This document shows positions 50,017 to 59,251 of a DNA stretch of 64,000 bases, one piece after another (the first letter of the stretch is position 1; each line of letters opens with the position of its first letter). This stretch comes from Streptomyces himalayensis subsp. himalayensis (GTDB lineage Bacteria; Actinomycetota; Actinomycetes; Streptomycetales; Streptomycetaceae): positions 111,637-175,636 of the forward strand of contig NZ_JACEHE010000018.1 of the NCBI RefSeq assembly GCF_013778455.1, in the 5' to 3' direction. Under the pieces are notes generated by a model. It saw nothing but the letters and a program-made list of their open reading frames with translations. It was not told the origin of the DNA and did no database searches. The translations under genes were made by a program, and so were the position numbers.

Positions 50017-51054
50017 TCAGGAGATGACCGGCGGAGGACCTGAGCTCTCCCTGACCACCAGTTCCGGTACGGAGACGGGGTGCGGGGCCACGGGAGCGGA
50101 CTGTTCGACGACCCCGTGCAGCAGCCCGAAGGCCGCCCGCCCGAGGCCGGTGAAGTCCAGTCGTACGGTGGTGAGTGACGGGGTGAGATACGCGGCGTGC
50201 GGGGCGTCGTCGAAACCGGCCACGCTCACCTCGCCGGGGATGGAGCGCCCCGCCTCGTGCAGCGCCCGCATCACCCCCAGCGCAAGGTCGTCGTTGCCGC
50301 ACAGGATCGCGGTGACGGACGGGTCAGCGGCCAGTTTGCGGCCCGCAGCATGACCACCTGCCGGGCCCCAAGTGCCCTGCACGGGCCGGGGTTCGGGGGC
50401 TCCCGCCTCGCGCAGTGCGGCGCGCCAGCCCGCCGTACGCGCCGCGGTGCGCCGTGTGCTCGAGGGGATGGCGACATAGTGCACGGTCTCGTGGCCCAGC
50501 GACAGCAGATGGCGGGTGGCCTCGTAGGCCGCCACGCGGTCGTCGGTCCACACCCAGGGGCGGTCGCTGCCGGGTGTCCGCGCGGGCGTCTCGACCACAC
50601 CCACGACCGGGATGCCTTCGGGTACTTGCTGCAGGGCCCGCACCCCGGCGGGATCGTATGCGATGACGATCAGCCCGCCGCCGGCATCGGCAGCGCGCTG
50701 CACCTCGGCCCGCACCGCGGTCTCGTCGGCCGACTCGAGTACGCCTATGGCCACGGTGTACGAAGCCGAGCGGGCCGCCTCCTCGATGCCCTGCAGGATG
50801 CTCGCGTAGCCGTGGTGGGTGGTGTTGGCCGTCAGGACGGTCACCGATCGGGAACGGCCGCTGGCCAGCGCGTGCGCGGTGGCGCTGCGCCGGAACCCCA
50901 GTTCGTCGATGGCGGCGAGTACGCGCTCTCGGGTCGACTGCTTCACGCTGGGGTGGCCGTTGATCACGCGGGAGACGGTCTGGTACGAGACGTTCGCCGC
51001 GGCGGCGACGTCCCTGATGCTCGCCGTCCTGCTTGTGTGACCGGTCACATTCAT
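50017..51054 (-). CDS. LacI-family repressor
   Basis: A 345-residue repressor. The DNA-binding head is SIRDVAAAANVSYQTVSRVING plus HPSVKQSTRERVLAAI (residues about 12-50), with the hinge LASGRSRSVTVL. The periplasmic-binding-like effector domain follows (GGLIVIAYDPAGV, ILCGNDDLALGVMRAL, SVAGFDDAPHAAYLTPSLTTVR). ATG 51054 is preferred; GTG 51048 is possible. Two palindromes, one overlapping the start and one 7-24 bp upstream, indicate autoregulation and control of the divergent alpha-galactosidase. The importer operon downstream on the same strand is probably in the same unit. Confidence 0.9.
   Translation of the reverse strand: MNVTGHTSRTASIRDVAAAANVSYQTVSRVINGHPSVKQSTRERVLAAIDELGFRRSATAHALASGRSRSVTVLTANTTHHGYASILQGIEEAARSASYTVAIGVLESADETAVRAEVQRAADAGGGLIVIAYDPAGVRALQQVPEGIPVVGVVETPARTPGSDRPWVWTDDRVAAYEATRHLLSLGHETVHYVAIPSSTRRTAARTAGWRAALREAGAPEPRPVQGTWGPAGGHAAGRKLAADPSVTAILCGNDDLALGVMRALHEAGRSIPGEVSVAGFDDAPHAAYLTPSLTTVRLDFTGLGRAAFGLLHGVVEQSAPVAPHPVSVPELVVRESSGPPPVIS
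51036..51049. promoter_or_regulatory. LacI operator 1
   Basis: TGTGACCGGTCACA, a perfect 14-bp palindrome inside the first codons of the LacI gene. Its centre is 27 bp from operator 2. Confidence 0.75.
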
Positions 51055-51060
51055 GCCAGG

Positions 51061-51078
51061 ATTGTGACCGGTCACAAT
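51061..51078. promoter_or_regulatory. LacI operator 2
   Basis: ATTGTGACCGGTCACAAT, a perfect 18-bp palindrome between the LacI and alpha-galactosidase genes with the same core as operator 1. Confidence 0.8.
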
Positions 51079-51166
51079 TACCTCGTCAAGAGACCGTAAC
51101 GACGGATTCATACATCGGACGCACACCGTCGGAAGCGACGGACACAGGGAATCAGGAGGGTCCGCG

Positions 51167-53278
51167 TTGACCGGTGAGGCAGCCACCAGCCCAGCCACCG
51201 TCCCTCAGGAGAAGTTCAGTTGGGGTCACGCGGGACTTGAGGCCGAGTTCGCCACCGGCTCCGACGGGGCGCTGAGGATCACCCGACTGGCGCGGCCGGA
51301 CGCGGCCACCCTGTCGCCCGTCGGCCCCGAGTCGGCACTGCCTCTGGTGGAGATCACCGCGCTGGGGCACGGTAACGGCTGGTCGGGGCCGAGGTTCCTG
51401 GACTCGGCGCTCGGCGGGCGGCTGCGGCACCGTGCCCATCGGTCCGAAAGAGACGGCGTCTGGCACCGGCTGTATGTCGAACTCTTCGACGAAGCGACCG
51501 GGTTGGCGGCCGAGGTGGTGTTCTCCTCTCCGGACGGCATCCCGGTCGTACGTTCCGAGGTCCGGCTGCGCAACGAGGGAGCCGAGCCGCTCGTGCTGCG
51601 CTCCGTCTCCAGTCTTCTGCTCGGCGCGTTGCCCTCGCCCGACGTGCTGGACGTGCACCGCGCGCGCAACGACTGGCTGGCCGAGTGCCGCTGGTTCACC
51701 GAGCCGCTGCGCGCCCATGTGGCCGACATCGGCCGAGAGTTTCATGAGCACGACAGCCGAGCCTGCCTGGCGGTGAGCAGCCGGGGCAGCTGGCCCACCG
51801 ACGGCCATCTGGCGATGGGAGCGCTCTCCGACCGTACGGACGGCCGGACCTGGCTGTGGCAGATCGAGTCGGCGGTGGCCTGGCGCTGGGACACGGGCGA
51901 GTGCGGGGGCGGTACGTATCTGGCGCTCGGCGGACCTACGGATGCCGAGCACCAGTGGCGGGAACACCTCGCCCCAGGGGCCGGGTTCACGACCGAAGCG
52001 GCGGCCCTCGCCCTCGGCTCCGGCTTCGAGGACGCGCTGGCCGCCCTCACCGCGTACCGCCGTGCCGGGCGCCGGCCGCACCCCGACCACACCACCCTGC
52101 CCGTCGTCTTCAACGACTACATGAACACACTGATGGGCGACCCGACGACGGAGAAGCTGCTGCCGCTGATCGACGCGGCGGCCTCGGTCGGCGCCGAGTA
52201 CTTCTGCATCGACTCGGGTTGGTACGACGACGCGCAGGGCTGGTGGGACAGCGTCGGCGAGTGGCTTCCCTCTGAGCGGCGCTTCCCGGGCGGTGGCATC
52301 CAGGCCGTCCTGGACCACATCCGCCGCCGTGGCATGGTGCCGGGCCTGTGGCTGGAGCCCGAGGTGGTGGGCGTACGCAGCCCGGTCGCCCGGTCTCTCC
52401 CCGACGATGCCTTCGTCTGCCAGGACGGCATCCGTGTCACCGAGCACGGCCGCCACCAGCTGGATCTGCGTCACCCGGCCGCCCGCGCCCATCTCGACGC
52501 GACGGTCGACCGGATCGTGGCGGAGTGGGGCGTGGGTTATCTCAAGCTCGACTACAACATCACGGTGTCCCCCGGCGGCCCGCTGCTCGGCCATGCCCGC
52601 GCCTGGCTGGACTGGCTGTCGTCCCTCCTCGACCGCCATCCCGGCCTGGTGATCGAGAACTGCGCCTCCGGTGGCATGCGTATGGACGGCGCCTCGCTCG
52701 CCGTCACCCAGCTGCAGTCCACCAGCGATCAGCAGGATCCCCTCCGCTACCCGCCGATCGCTGCTGCCGCACCCACCGCGGTGCCGCCGGAGCAGGGTGC
52801 GGTGTGGGCGTACCCGCAGCCGGAGTTCACCGACGAGGAAATCGCCTTCACGCTCGGCGGTGCGCTGCTGGGCCGGATCCATCTGTCGGGCTATCTGAAC
52901 CGCATGTCGCCGGACCAACTCGCACTGGTCCGGCAGGCGTTGGATACGTACAAGTCACTGCGCCGGGATCTGCCGCGTGCCGTTCCGTTCTGGCCGCTCG
53001 GGCTGCCGGGCTGGGACGACGAGTGGGTGGCGCTGGGGCTGCGGGGGGACGACGCGACGTATGTGTCGGTGTGGCGGAGGGGTGGTGCAACGGGCCGGAC
53101 GCTGCGCGTGCCGCATCTGGCGGACCGTGCGGTGCGCGCCGAGATTCTGCACACGTCATCGCCGCCGGCGACCGCGACCTGGCATGCCGACCGGTCCTGG
53201 CTCGCCGTTGAGCTGCCGCGGGATCCGGCTTGCCTGCTCATCCTGTTGACGGAGAAGGCGCCCGGACAGGCGGCGTGA
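51167..53278 (+). CDS. Alpha-galactosidase (GH36)
   Basis: A 703-residue GH36 alpha-galactosidase that removes terminal alpha-1,6-galactose from raffinose-type sugars or galactomannan. The catalytic barrel has VVFNDYMNTLMGDPT, EYFCIDSGWYDD, LEPEVVG, the nucleophile D in GYLKLDYNIT and the acid/base D in STSDQQDP. An N-terminal beta-sandwich (residues 1 to about 300) precedes it. No signal peptide, so it acts in the cytoplasm on imported sugar. The start is TTG 51167, with AGGAGGG six bases upstream. It is divergent from the LacI gene with paired operators between. Confidence 0.92.
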   Translation: MTGEAATSPATVPQEKFSWGHAGLEAEFATGSDGALRITRLARPDAATLSPVGPESALPLVEITALGHGNGWSGPRFLDSALGGRLRHRAHRSERDGVWHRLYVELFDEATGLAAEVVFSSPDGIPVVRSEVRLRNEGAEPLVLRSVSSLLLGALPSPDVLDVHRARNDWLAECRWFTEPLRAHVADIGREFHEHDSRACLAVSSRGSWPTDGHLAMGALSDRTDGRTWLWQIESAVAWRWDTGECGGGTYLALGGPTDAEHQWREHLAPGAGFTTEAAALALGSGFEDALAALTAYRRAGRRPHPDHTTLPVVFNDYMNTLMGDPTTEKLLPLIDAAASVGAEYFCIDSGWYDDAQGWWDSVGEWLPSERRFPGGGIQAVLDHIRRRGMVPGLWLEPEVVGVRSPVARSLPDDAFVCQDGIRVTEHGRHQLDLRHPAARAHLDATVDRIVAEWGVGYLKLDYNITVSPGGPLLGHARAWLDWLSSLLDRHPGLVIENCASGGMRMDGASLAVTQLQSTSDQQDPLRYPPIAAAAPTAVPPEQGAVWAYPQPEFTDEEIAFTLGGALLGRIHLSGYLNRMSPDQLALVRQALDTYKSLRRDLPRAVPFWPLGLPGWDDEWVALGLRGDDATYVSVWRRGGATGRTLRVPHLADRAVRAEILHTSSPPATATWHADRSWLAVELPRDPACLLILLTEKAPGQAA

Positions 53279-53403
53279 GAGAACGGGCTGCGGCTCACCG
53301 GCCGCGTCCCCCACGACGGTCCGCAACGGCGGCTGCTGCTGCCTCGCCGCTCCCTGGGGAACCCAGCCCCGCGACGCCGCCCCCCATTTGCCGGCCGGTC
53401 TTA
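53279..53403. other. Intergenic sequence after the alpha-galactosidase gene
   Basis: 125 bp between the GH36 stop and the MITE. No clear terminator or gene is seen. Confidence 0.4.
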
Positions 53404-53651
53404 GAGGTGCTCACAAAAATGGGAGTCCGATCAGCTCGAGGCGCCTGGTGCGTGCGATCGCAAGGCGCCGGAAGACCCTCGATGGGGGCACCTCCCATGC
53501 CCTTAAGGCAATGGGGGAGGAGCTACTAGGGTGTTTCGGCAACGCGGCGTGGGGGCACCTCCTGGGGGCACCCCCAGCGTTAGCTGGGGGAGTTAGCTGG
53601 GGGAGTGCGTGCCAGGCGCCTCGAGCCGGGCGCCCATTTTGTGAGCACCTC
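53404..53651. mobile_element. MITE (248 bp) with about 50-bp terminal inverted repeats and TTA target duplication
   Basis: Ends read GAGGTGCTCACAAAAATGGG (left) and CCCATTTTGTGAGCACCTC (right); similarity continues inward through GCTCGAGGCGCCTGG. TTA flanks both sides (53401-53403 and 53652-53654), a 3-bp duplication typical of IS5-related elements. It has no transposase. The interior has GGGGGCACCTCC-type hairpin units (53484-53520 and 53550-53606) common in Streptomyces genomes. The right-hand TTA is the complement of the stop codon of the CBS-BON gene. Confidence 0.85.
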
Positions 53652-54293
53652 TTAGCCCGCCCGGGCGGCGAGGTGGGCGTCCACAGCGACGACACCGTCG
53701 ATGCCCTGGCAGAGGCCCATGAGCACCGGGACGAGTCGCTGTTCCGGGACGTGACCCCGCAGGGTGACGACGCCGTCCCGGACCTCGACCGCGACGGTGC
53801 CCTCGTCCAGGCCGAGGATGCGCCCCAGAACATCCTGCTCGACCTCGCCGCGGATCTCGGCGTCGGAGCGGATGAATGCGTCGAGCAGGTCGCTGCGGCT
53901 GACGATGCCGGTGAGGAGCCCGTTTTCGCCGACCACCGGCAGCTGCTTGACGTGCCGCCTGCGGAGTTCCCGTGCGGCCCGGGGGATCGTCCAGTCGGCA
54001 CGGGCCGTGAAGACGGGGCTGCTCATGAGCGCGCCCGCGGTCCGGGCCCGGGCCTTGCCCCAGGCGCGCTCCTCGTTCCCGTCACGCCCCTGCGGATCGG
54101 GCATGCCTGTCTCGTGCCGCAGCACGTCGGACGCGGTCACGACGCCGACGGGGGCGCCGTCATCGTCGACGACCGGGGCCGCGGCGATGTCGTGCGCGTC
54201 CAGCAGGGCGGCGACCTCCTGGAACGGTGTACTGGGGCGGAGGGTGACGACCTCCTCGGTCATCACGTCACCGACCGTGCGGCGGTGCAGCAT
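53652..54293 (-). CDS. CBS-pair and BON-domain protein
   Basis: A 213-residue soluble protein. Two CBS motifs (VGDVMTEEVVTLRPSTPFQEV, about 7-60, and LMSSPVFTARADWTIPRAA, about 90-140) form an adenosyl-nucleotide-binding Bateman module. A C-terminal BON domain (about 150-205, VLGRILGLDEGTVAVEVRDG, VTLRGHV) may bind phospholipid. GGAGGAGG lies eight bases before ATG 54293. Its TAA stop (53654-53652) is the target site of the adjacent MITE. Proteins of this type are common in Streptomyces, often as energy or stress sensors. Neighbours do not suggest a pathway. Confidence 0.88.
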   Translation of the reverse strand: MLHRRTVGDVMTEEVVTLRPSTPFQEVAALLDAHDIAAAPVVDDDGAPVGVVTASDVLRHETGMPDPQGRDGNEERAWGKARARTAGALMSSPVFTARADWTIPRAARELRRRHVKQLPVVGENGLLTGIVSRSDLLDAFIRSDAEIRGEVEQDVLGRILGLDEGTVAVEVRDGVVTLRGHVPEQRLVPVLMGLCQGIDGVVAVDAHLAARAG

Positions 54294-54698
54294 GGCATCG
54301 GCCTCCTCCGCTGTGCGACGGGGCGGCCGCGGTCGGACCGCCCGGGCGGACGACGTGCCGCGCGCCGGCCTCCGCGGCCCTGCCGGCTCGTCCACGCCGT
54401 CTCCTCTCCCCATGACAGCACCGCCCCGCTCGGGCGACCAGTGCCGTTCGGCCTGACGGGGAGTGCCGACGGTCCCACGGCCAGGAGTGCGGACGAGCTC
54501 ACACACATCGGCCGGCACGGGCCGCTGCGGGCGCCGCCAGAAGGAGACCCGCCTCGGCCACACCTACCAGGACGTGACCGGGCCACTGGCCCGCTCCGGC
54601 ATGTCCTTCGCCCCGACGCTCGGCCACTTCCCAGGGCGGGGCCTACGCCCGCCACGCCGCCACGGCCACGAACACGGTCGCATAGGGTCGGCTCCACG
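54294..54698. other. Divergent intergenic region, CBS-BON / ROK genes
   Basis: 405 bp with no supported gene; frames here lack binding sites and family motifs. A TAGGGT -10-like box at 54683-54688 lies 10 bp before the ROK start, suggesting a very short or absent leader. Confidence 0.45.
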
Positions 54699-55946
54699 AT
54701 GAAGAACAACCTGACTCCCCTGGAGCCCAAGGCCGACAAGGCCACGGTGCGGCGGCACAATCTGAGCCTCGTGCTGCGGGCCGTCCACGACGCGGGCGAG
54801 GCGACCCGGGCCGGGGTCGCCTCGCATGTGGGGCTGACCAGGGCGGCGGTCTCCTCGCTGGTGGAACAGCTGATGGAGTGCGGGTTCCTCACGGAGTCGG
54901 GCAAGACGTTCAGCGGTCAGGCAGGGCGGCCCGGAACCGTGCTCAAGGTGGCCCGCACCGGGCCCGCCGGACTGGGCGTCGAGATCAACATCGACTATGT
55001 CGCGGTGTGCGTCGTGGACCTCGCCGGTACCGACCGGGTACGGCTCGTCGAACGGCTCGACAACCGGGGCGTACCGGCCGCCGAGGTGCTCGCCCACGCG
55101 GCCCGGATCGCGTCGCGCGCGCTGGAGTCGGCTGTCGAACAGGACCTGCGTCCGGTGGGCGTTGAGCTGGCCCTGCCCGGGCTGATCTCCGGTGGCACGG
55201 TCCGTCAGGCGCCCAACCTGGGCTGGAAGCGCGTCGCCGTCGAGGGACTGTTCGCGCAGGCGCTGTCCACGCTGCGGCCCACCGAGCGCGCACTGCCGGT
55301 CACCGCCGACAACGAGGCGAACGTGGCGGCGTTGGCCGAGCTGTGGTTCGGCGGCGCGCCGGAGGCCGTCCGCACCTTCCTCTATGTGAGCGGCGAGATC
55401 GGTATCGGTGGCGCTCTGGTGCTGGGCGGTGAACTGCTGCGTGGTGCCCATGGCTTCGCCGGTGAGATCGGGCATGTGGCGGTGGACCAGATCGGTCCCC
55501 TGTGCCGCTGCGGTGCGCACGGCTGCCTGGAGCAGTACGCGGGCCAGGCGGCCCTGCTGAGGGCGGCGGGCCTGGACGACGTGGCCGGAGGGCCCGGGGT
55601 GGCCGAGCTGGAGCGCCGGGCGCGGCGCGGCGAAGAGCGGGCCGTGAGGGCGCTCGACCAGGCGGGACAGAAGCTGGGGGTTGTGCTGTCCGGCGCGGTG
55701 AATCTGTTCGACCCGGATGCGGTCGTCCTCGGCGGCATCTACCGCGAACTGTTGCCGTGGCTGGCGCCTTCCATCGACCGCGAGCTGACCGCGCGCGTGG
55801 TCTCGGGCCTGTGGGAACCGGGCAACGGACGGCTGCGGGCGTCTTCCTCGTCCGGGGACGCCTCTCGGGGCGCGGCCGCCCTCGTGGTACGGGAGGTGCT
55901 GGCCGATCCGGCGGCTTATGCGAAGTATGGGAGGGCGACGGCCTGA
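54699..55946 (+). CDS. ROK-family transcriptional regulator
   Basis: A 415-residue NagC/Mlc-like regulator. The winged helix-turn-helix is near residues 15-70 (HNLSLVLRAVHDAGEATRAGVA, GLTRAAVSSLVEQLMECGFL). The ROK sugar-kinase-like domain has VTADNEANVAALAELWFGG, EIGIGGALVLGGELLRGAHG, AGEIGHVAVDQIGPLCRCGAHGC-type zinc cluster residues and GCLEQYAG. ATG 54699 is chosen; the long upstream open frame runs through the MITE and CBS gene and is not coding. It lies upstream of the convergent GH1-ABC operon and may control that sugar regulon. Confidence 0.9.
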   Translation: MKNNLTPLEPKADKATVRRHNLSLVLRAVHDAGEATRAGVASHVGLTRAAVSSLVEQLMECGFLTESGKTFSGQAGRPGTVLKVARTGPAGLGVEINIDYVAVCVVDLAGTDRVRLVERLDNRGVPAAEVLAHAARIASRALESAVEQDLRPVGVELALPGLISGGTVRQAPNLGWKRVAVEGLFAQALSTLRPTERALPVTADNEANVAALAELWFGGAPEAVRTFLYVSGEIGIGGALVLGGELLRGAHGFAGEIGHVAVDQIGPLCRCGAHGCLEQYAGQAALLRAAGLDDVAGGPGVAELERRARRGEERAVRALDQAGQKLGVVLSGAVNLFDPDAVVLGGIYRELLPWLAPSIDRELTARVVSGLWEPGNGRLRASSSSGDASRGAAALVVREVLADPAAYAKYGRATA

Positions 55947-56020
55947 CGGCGCCGGGTGCGCGAGGCGGGTCGGGCGCCCCGCGCCCGGACACGTCCGCCC
56001 CGCGCACCGGAGCGAGCTGA

Positions 56021-57418
56021 TCAGCCCCGATGGGCCGCGATCAGCTGCTGGTACCAGCGGTAGCTGTCCTTCGGGGTGCGCTCGAGGGTGTCGTAGTCGA
56101 CCCGGATGATGCCGAAGCGCTTGGCGTAGCCGAGGGCCCACTCGAAGTTGTCGAGCAGCGACCAGACGTAGTAGCCGCGCACGTCGACCCCGGCGTCCAT
56201 GGCCGCCTTGAGCGCGGTGAGATGACTGCTGAGGTACTCGACCCGGTCCGTGTCGTGCACCGCGCCGTCCGCGTCCACCGTGTCGTGCTCGGCGGAGCCG
56301 TTCTCGGTGATGTGGACGGGCGGCAGGGCGTCGCCGTAACGCTGCTTCATCGCGACCAGCAGGTCGGTGAAGGTCTCGGGCACGACCGGCCAGTTCATCG
56401 CTGTGTGCCGGACGCCGGGGTAGCCGGCCTCCGTGTACCGGTTGTCGGTGGCGACGCGCTTGGCCGGGTCGGCCTCCCGGTGCGGGGCCGCCGCGACCAC
56501 GATGGGCCGGTAGTAGTTGACGCCCAGGAAGTCCAGCGGCTGCCCGATCAGCCCCAGGTCGCCCTCGCGGCGGAAGTCCTGGCCGGTGATCAGCTCACCC
56601 CAGGTCTCCTCCTCGGTGGCCGGGTAGCGGCCGGCGAACAGCGGCTCGGTCCACACCAGGTTGTGCTGCGTGTCGGCACGGACGACAGCGGCGAGGTCGG
56701 CGTCCGAGTCGGTGGCCGGGACGTTCCAGTCCGGGTTGAGGGTGATCCCCACCTCCCGTACGCCCGCAGCCCGCAGCGCCTTGACCGCGAGGCCGTGGCC
56801 GACCAGCAGATGGTGGGCGGCGGCCAGCGCGCCGGTGCCTTCCTGCGCGCCGGGTGCGTGCCGCCCGACCGAGTAGCCGAGGAAGGCGCTGCACCACGGC
56901 TCGTTCAGGGTGATCCAGCGCGGTACGCGGTCGCCGAGGTGCTCGGCGACGATCGCCGTGTACTCGGCGAAACGCTCGGCGGTCTCGCGCACCCGCCAGC
57001 CGCCCCGGTCTTCCAGGGCCTGGGGCAGGTCCCAGTGGTAGAGGGTGGCGGCCGGTTCGATCCCCGCCTCGAGGAGCTCGTCTACAAGCCGGGAGTAGAA
57101 GTCCAGGCCCTTGGGGTTGGCCGGGCCCGAGCCGTCGGGCTGGATGCGCGGCCAGGCGATGGAGAACCGGTAGGAGTCCACGCCGAGCTCGCGCAGCAGC
57201 GCCACGTCCTCCGGGTAGCGGTGGTAGTGGTCGCAGGCCACGTCTCCGGTGTCACCACGGTCGGTGCGTCCCGGCGTGTGGCTGTAGGTGTCCCAGATGG
57301 AGGGTCCGCGGCCGTCCTCGTTCGCCGCGCCCTCGATCTGGTACGAGGCGGTGGCGGCGCCGAACACGAAACCGGACGGGAAGCTCGGGAAGCTCGAGGA
57401 CTCAGGGAAATCGCTCAT
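56021..57418 (-). CDS. Beta-glucosidase (GH1)
   Basis: A 465-residue cytoplasmic GH1 enzyme cleaving beta-linked glucosides. Features are the N-terminal FGAATASYQIEGAANEDGRG, acid/base E in WITLNEPWC, nucleophile E in HITENGSAEHD and the family end block YYVWSLLDNFEWALGYAKRFG. No signal peptide. ATG 57418 follows AAAGG and lies nine bases past the permease stop. As the last gene of the sugar importer operon it probably hydrolyses the imported oligosaccharide after removal of side-chain xylose by the divergent GH31 enzyme. Confidence 0.93.
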   Translation of the reverse strand: MSDFPESSSFPSFPSGFVFGAATASYQIEGAANEDGRGPSIWDTYSHTPGRTDRGDTGDVACDHYHRYPEDVALLRELGVDSYRFSIAWPRIQPDGSGPANPKGLDFYSRLVDELLEAGIEPAATLYHWDLPQALEDRGGWRVRETAERFAEYTAIVAEHLGDRVPRWITLNEPWCSAFLGYSVGRHAPGAQEGTGALAAAHHLLVGHGLAVKALRAAGVREVGITLNPDWNVPATDSDADLAAVVRADTQHNLVWTEPLFAGRYPATEEETWGELITGQDFRREGDLGLIGQPLDFLGVNYYRPIVVAAAPHREADPAKRVATDNRYTEAGYPGVRHTAMNWPVVPETFTDLLVAMKQRYGDALPPVHITENGSAEHDTVDADGAVHDTDRVEYLSSHLTALKAAMDAGVDVRGYYVWSLLDNFEWALGYAKRFGIIRVDYDTLERTPKDSYRWYQQLIAAHRG

Positions 57419-57426
57419 GTCTGCCT

Positions 57427-58281
57427 TTACTTGACGGAACCGCCGGTGATGCCGGCTGCGATGTACTTCTGGGCGAGGACGAGCAGGATCGCGGCCGGGA
57501 TGGCCGACAGCACGGATGCCGCCATGACCGAGCCCCAGTCGCCGACGTGGGCGCCGATGTACTGGTAGATGCCCAGCGTGATCGGCTTCACGTCGTCCGT
57601 GGTGTTCAGCGTCAGGGCGAACATGAAGTCGCTCCACGCGTACAGGAAGGAGAACAGGCCTGCGGTGATCAGGGAGTTACGGCTCATCGGCAGCACCACC
57701 TGGACGAAGGTGCGGAGCCGGCCGGCACCGTCGACCTGCGCGGCCTCGATGACCTCCCTGGGTATGGCGACCATGAAGGAGCGCATCAGCACGATCGCGA
57801 ACGGGATGCCCAGCGAGGCGTCCGCCAGCATCAGACCGAAGTACGAGTTGACGAGCCCGAGGTCGACGTACGCGCTGTAGAGGGCGTTGGCGATGACGAT
57901 GCCCGGCACCATCTGGGTGATGAGCGTGCCGAAGACGATCGCCTTGGTGCCGGGCAGCCGGAACTGGGCGAGTCCGTAGGCGGCGGGCGCGGAGATCGCC
58001 AGGCAGATGGCCACGGCGCCGAGTGCGACGGCGAGCGAGGTCAGCAGGTTGGTGCCCTGCTCGGTGACGGCGGAGCTGAAGCCTGACAGGTCCAGGCTGC
58101 TCGGGAACGGGTCCACCTCGAGCAGTCCGGCCTCGGGCTGCAGCGCGGTGTTGACCATCCAGTACAGCGGGAACAGCATCACGCACAGGACGACGACGCC
58201 GAACGCGGTGGCGCCCCAACGGCGCTTCGGCTTGTTGACTGCCGTGGGCGGGACGGCGGGGGTGCGGGTGATGGTCGCCAT
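57427..58281 (-). CDS. Sugar ABC transporter permease (MalG-like, second permease)
   Basis: A 284-residue CUT1-type permease, with helices starting at GATAFGVVVLCVMLFPLYW. The docking loop is EVIEAAQVDGAGRLRTFVQVVLPM. It ends with QKYIAAGITGGSVK, the MalG-type tail. ATG 58281 lies a few bases past the first permease stop. The operon lacks an ATPase gene, so a shared MsiK-like ATPase is expected. Confidence 0.9.
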   Translation of the reverse strand: MATITRTPAVPPTAVNKPKRRWGATAFGVVVLCVMLFPLYWMVNTALQPEAGLLEVDPFPSSLDLSGFSSAVTEQGTNLLTSLAVALGAVAICLAISAPAAYGLAQFRLPGTKAIVFGTLITQMVPGIVIANALYSAYVDLGLVNSYFGLMLADASLGIPFAIVLMRSFMVAIPREVIEAAQVDGAGRLRTFVQVVLPMSRNSLITAGLFSFLYAWSDFMFALTLNTTDDVKPITLGIYQYIGAHVGDWGSVMAASVLSAIPAAILLVLAQKYIAAGITGGSVK

Positions 58282-58286
58282 GCCGG

Positions 58287-59240
58287 TCACTTCCCCTCGT
58301 TGCGGTTGGCCCGCAGGTAGAACACCGCGAAGACGGCGGAGATCAGGATCAGGACGTTGCCGACCACGGCACCGGCTCCGAAGTCCAGCTGGACGAAGGA
58401 GTTCTGGTACGTGAGGGTGCCCAGGGTCTGGGTGGAGTCGGCGGGGCCGCCGTCGGTGAGGGCGAGGATCAGGTCGAGGATCTTGACCGTCGACATGAAG
58501 CCGAGCACCAGCACCACGGTGATGACGGGCCTGAGCAGCGGCAGGGTGATGGAGCGGAAGGTCCGCCAGGCGGAGGCGCCGTCCAGCGAGGCCGCCTCGT
58601 AGAGCTCCTTCGGGATCTCCTGGAGGCCGCCGTAGAGGATCACCATGTTGAACGGGATGCCGATCCAGATATTGACCAGGACGACCGCGACCAGCGCCAC
58701 GCTCGTACTGGTCAGCCAGGGGGTGTCCCCCAGGCCGAACAGGCCGAGGAACGAGTTGAGGACGCCGGTGTCCTGGTCGAGGATGCGCCGCCAGACGATG
58801 CCGGAGACGACCATGGGGACCAGCCACGGCAGCAGGATCAGCGAGCGCAGCAGGCCGCCGAGCGGGAAGTGGCGGTTGAAGAAGACCGCGAGAGCGAGGC
58901 CGATGCAGAACTGGCCGAGCAGCGAGCCGATCGTGAAGACGATGGTCTGCCAGAGGGCCTTGCCGAAGAGGTCGTCCTGGAAGACGTTCTTCCAGTTGTC
59001 GAACCCGTTGAAGGGGGCCTCACCCGTGAAGAACGTGGACGGGGAGTAGTCCTGGAAGCTCATCACGATGTTGCGGACGAGCGGGTACCCGAAGAACAGC
59101 ACCATGAAGATCACCGCGGGGGCGACGAACCCCCACTGGGCGATCGCGCGACGGCGCTTGCCGCTCGCGGGGCTGATCTTCCGGCCGGTGGTCTCCGGCG
59201 CAGGCGCGACGGGTCGGGCAGCAGCAGTGGTGGTCGACAT
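58287..59240 (-). CDS. Sugar ABC transporter permease (MalF-like, first permease)
   Basis: A 317-residue CUT1-type permease with a 35-residue hydrophilic N-terminus, first helix WGFVAPAVIFMVLFFGYPLV, and docking loop ELYEAASLDGASAWRTFRSITLPLL. It follows the binding-protein gene by 11 bp and precedes the second permease by 5 bp. Together they form the membrane part of an oligosaccharide importer. Confidence 0.9.
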   Translation of the reverse strand: MSTTTAAARPVAPAPETTGRKISPASGKRRRAIAQWGFVAPAVIFMVLFFGYPLVRNIVMSFQDYSPSTFFTGEAPFNGFDNWKNVFQDDLFGKALWQTIVFTIGSLLGQFCIGLALAVFFNRHFPLGGLLRSLILLPWLVPMVVSGIVWRRILDQDTGVLNSFLGLFGLGDTPWLTSTSVALVAVVLVNIWIGIPFNMVILYGGLQEIPKELYEAASLDGASAWRTFRSITLPLLRPVITVVLVLGFMSTVKILDLILALTDGGPADSTQTLGTLTYQNSFVQLDFGAGAVVGNVLILISAVFAVFYLRANRNEGK

Positions 59241-59251
59241 CTGTACGTACC

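Noticed and set aside
53388..54698. Extension of the ROK frame through the MITE and CBS gene
   Set aside because: Runs antisense to the CBS-BON gene and through the transposon; the winged-helix domain begins just after ATG 54699.
54463..54702. 79-codon frame upstream of the ROK gene
   Set aside because: No family features and poor start context; probably promoter sequence.
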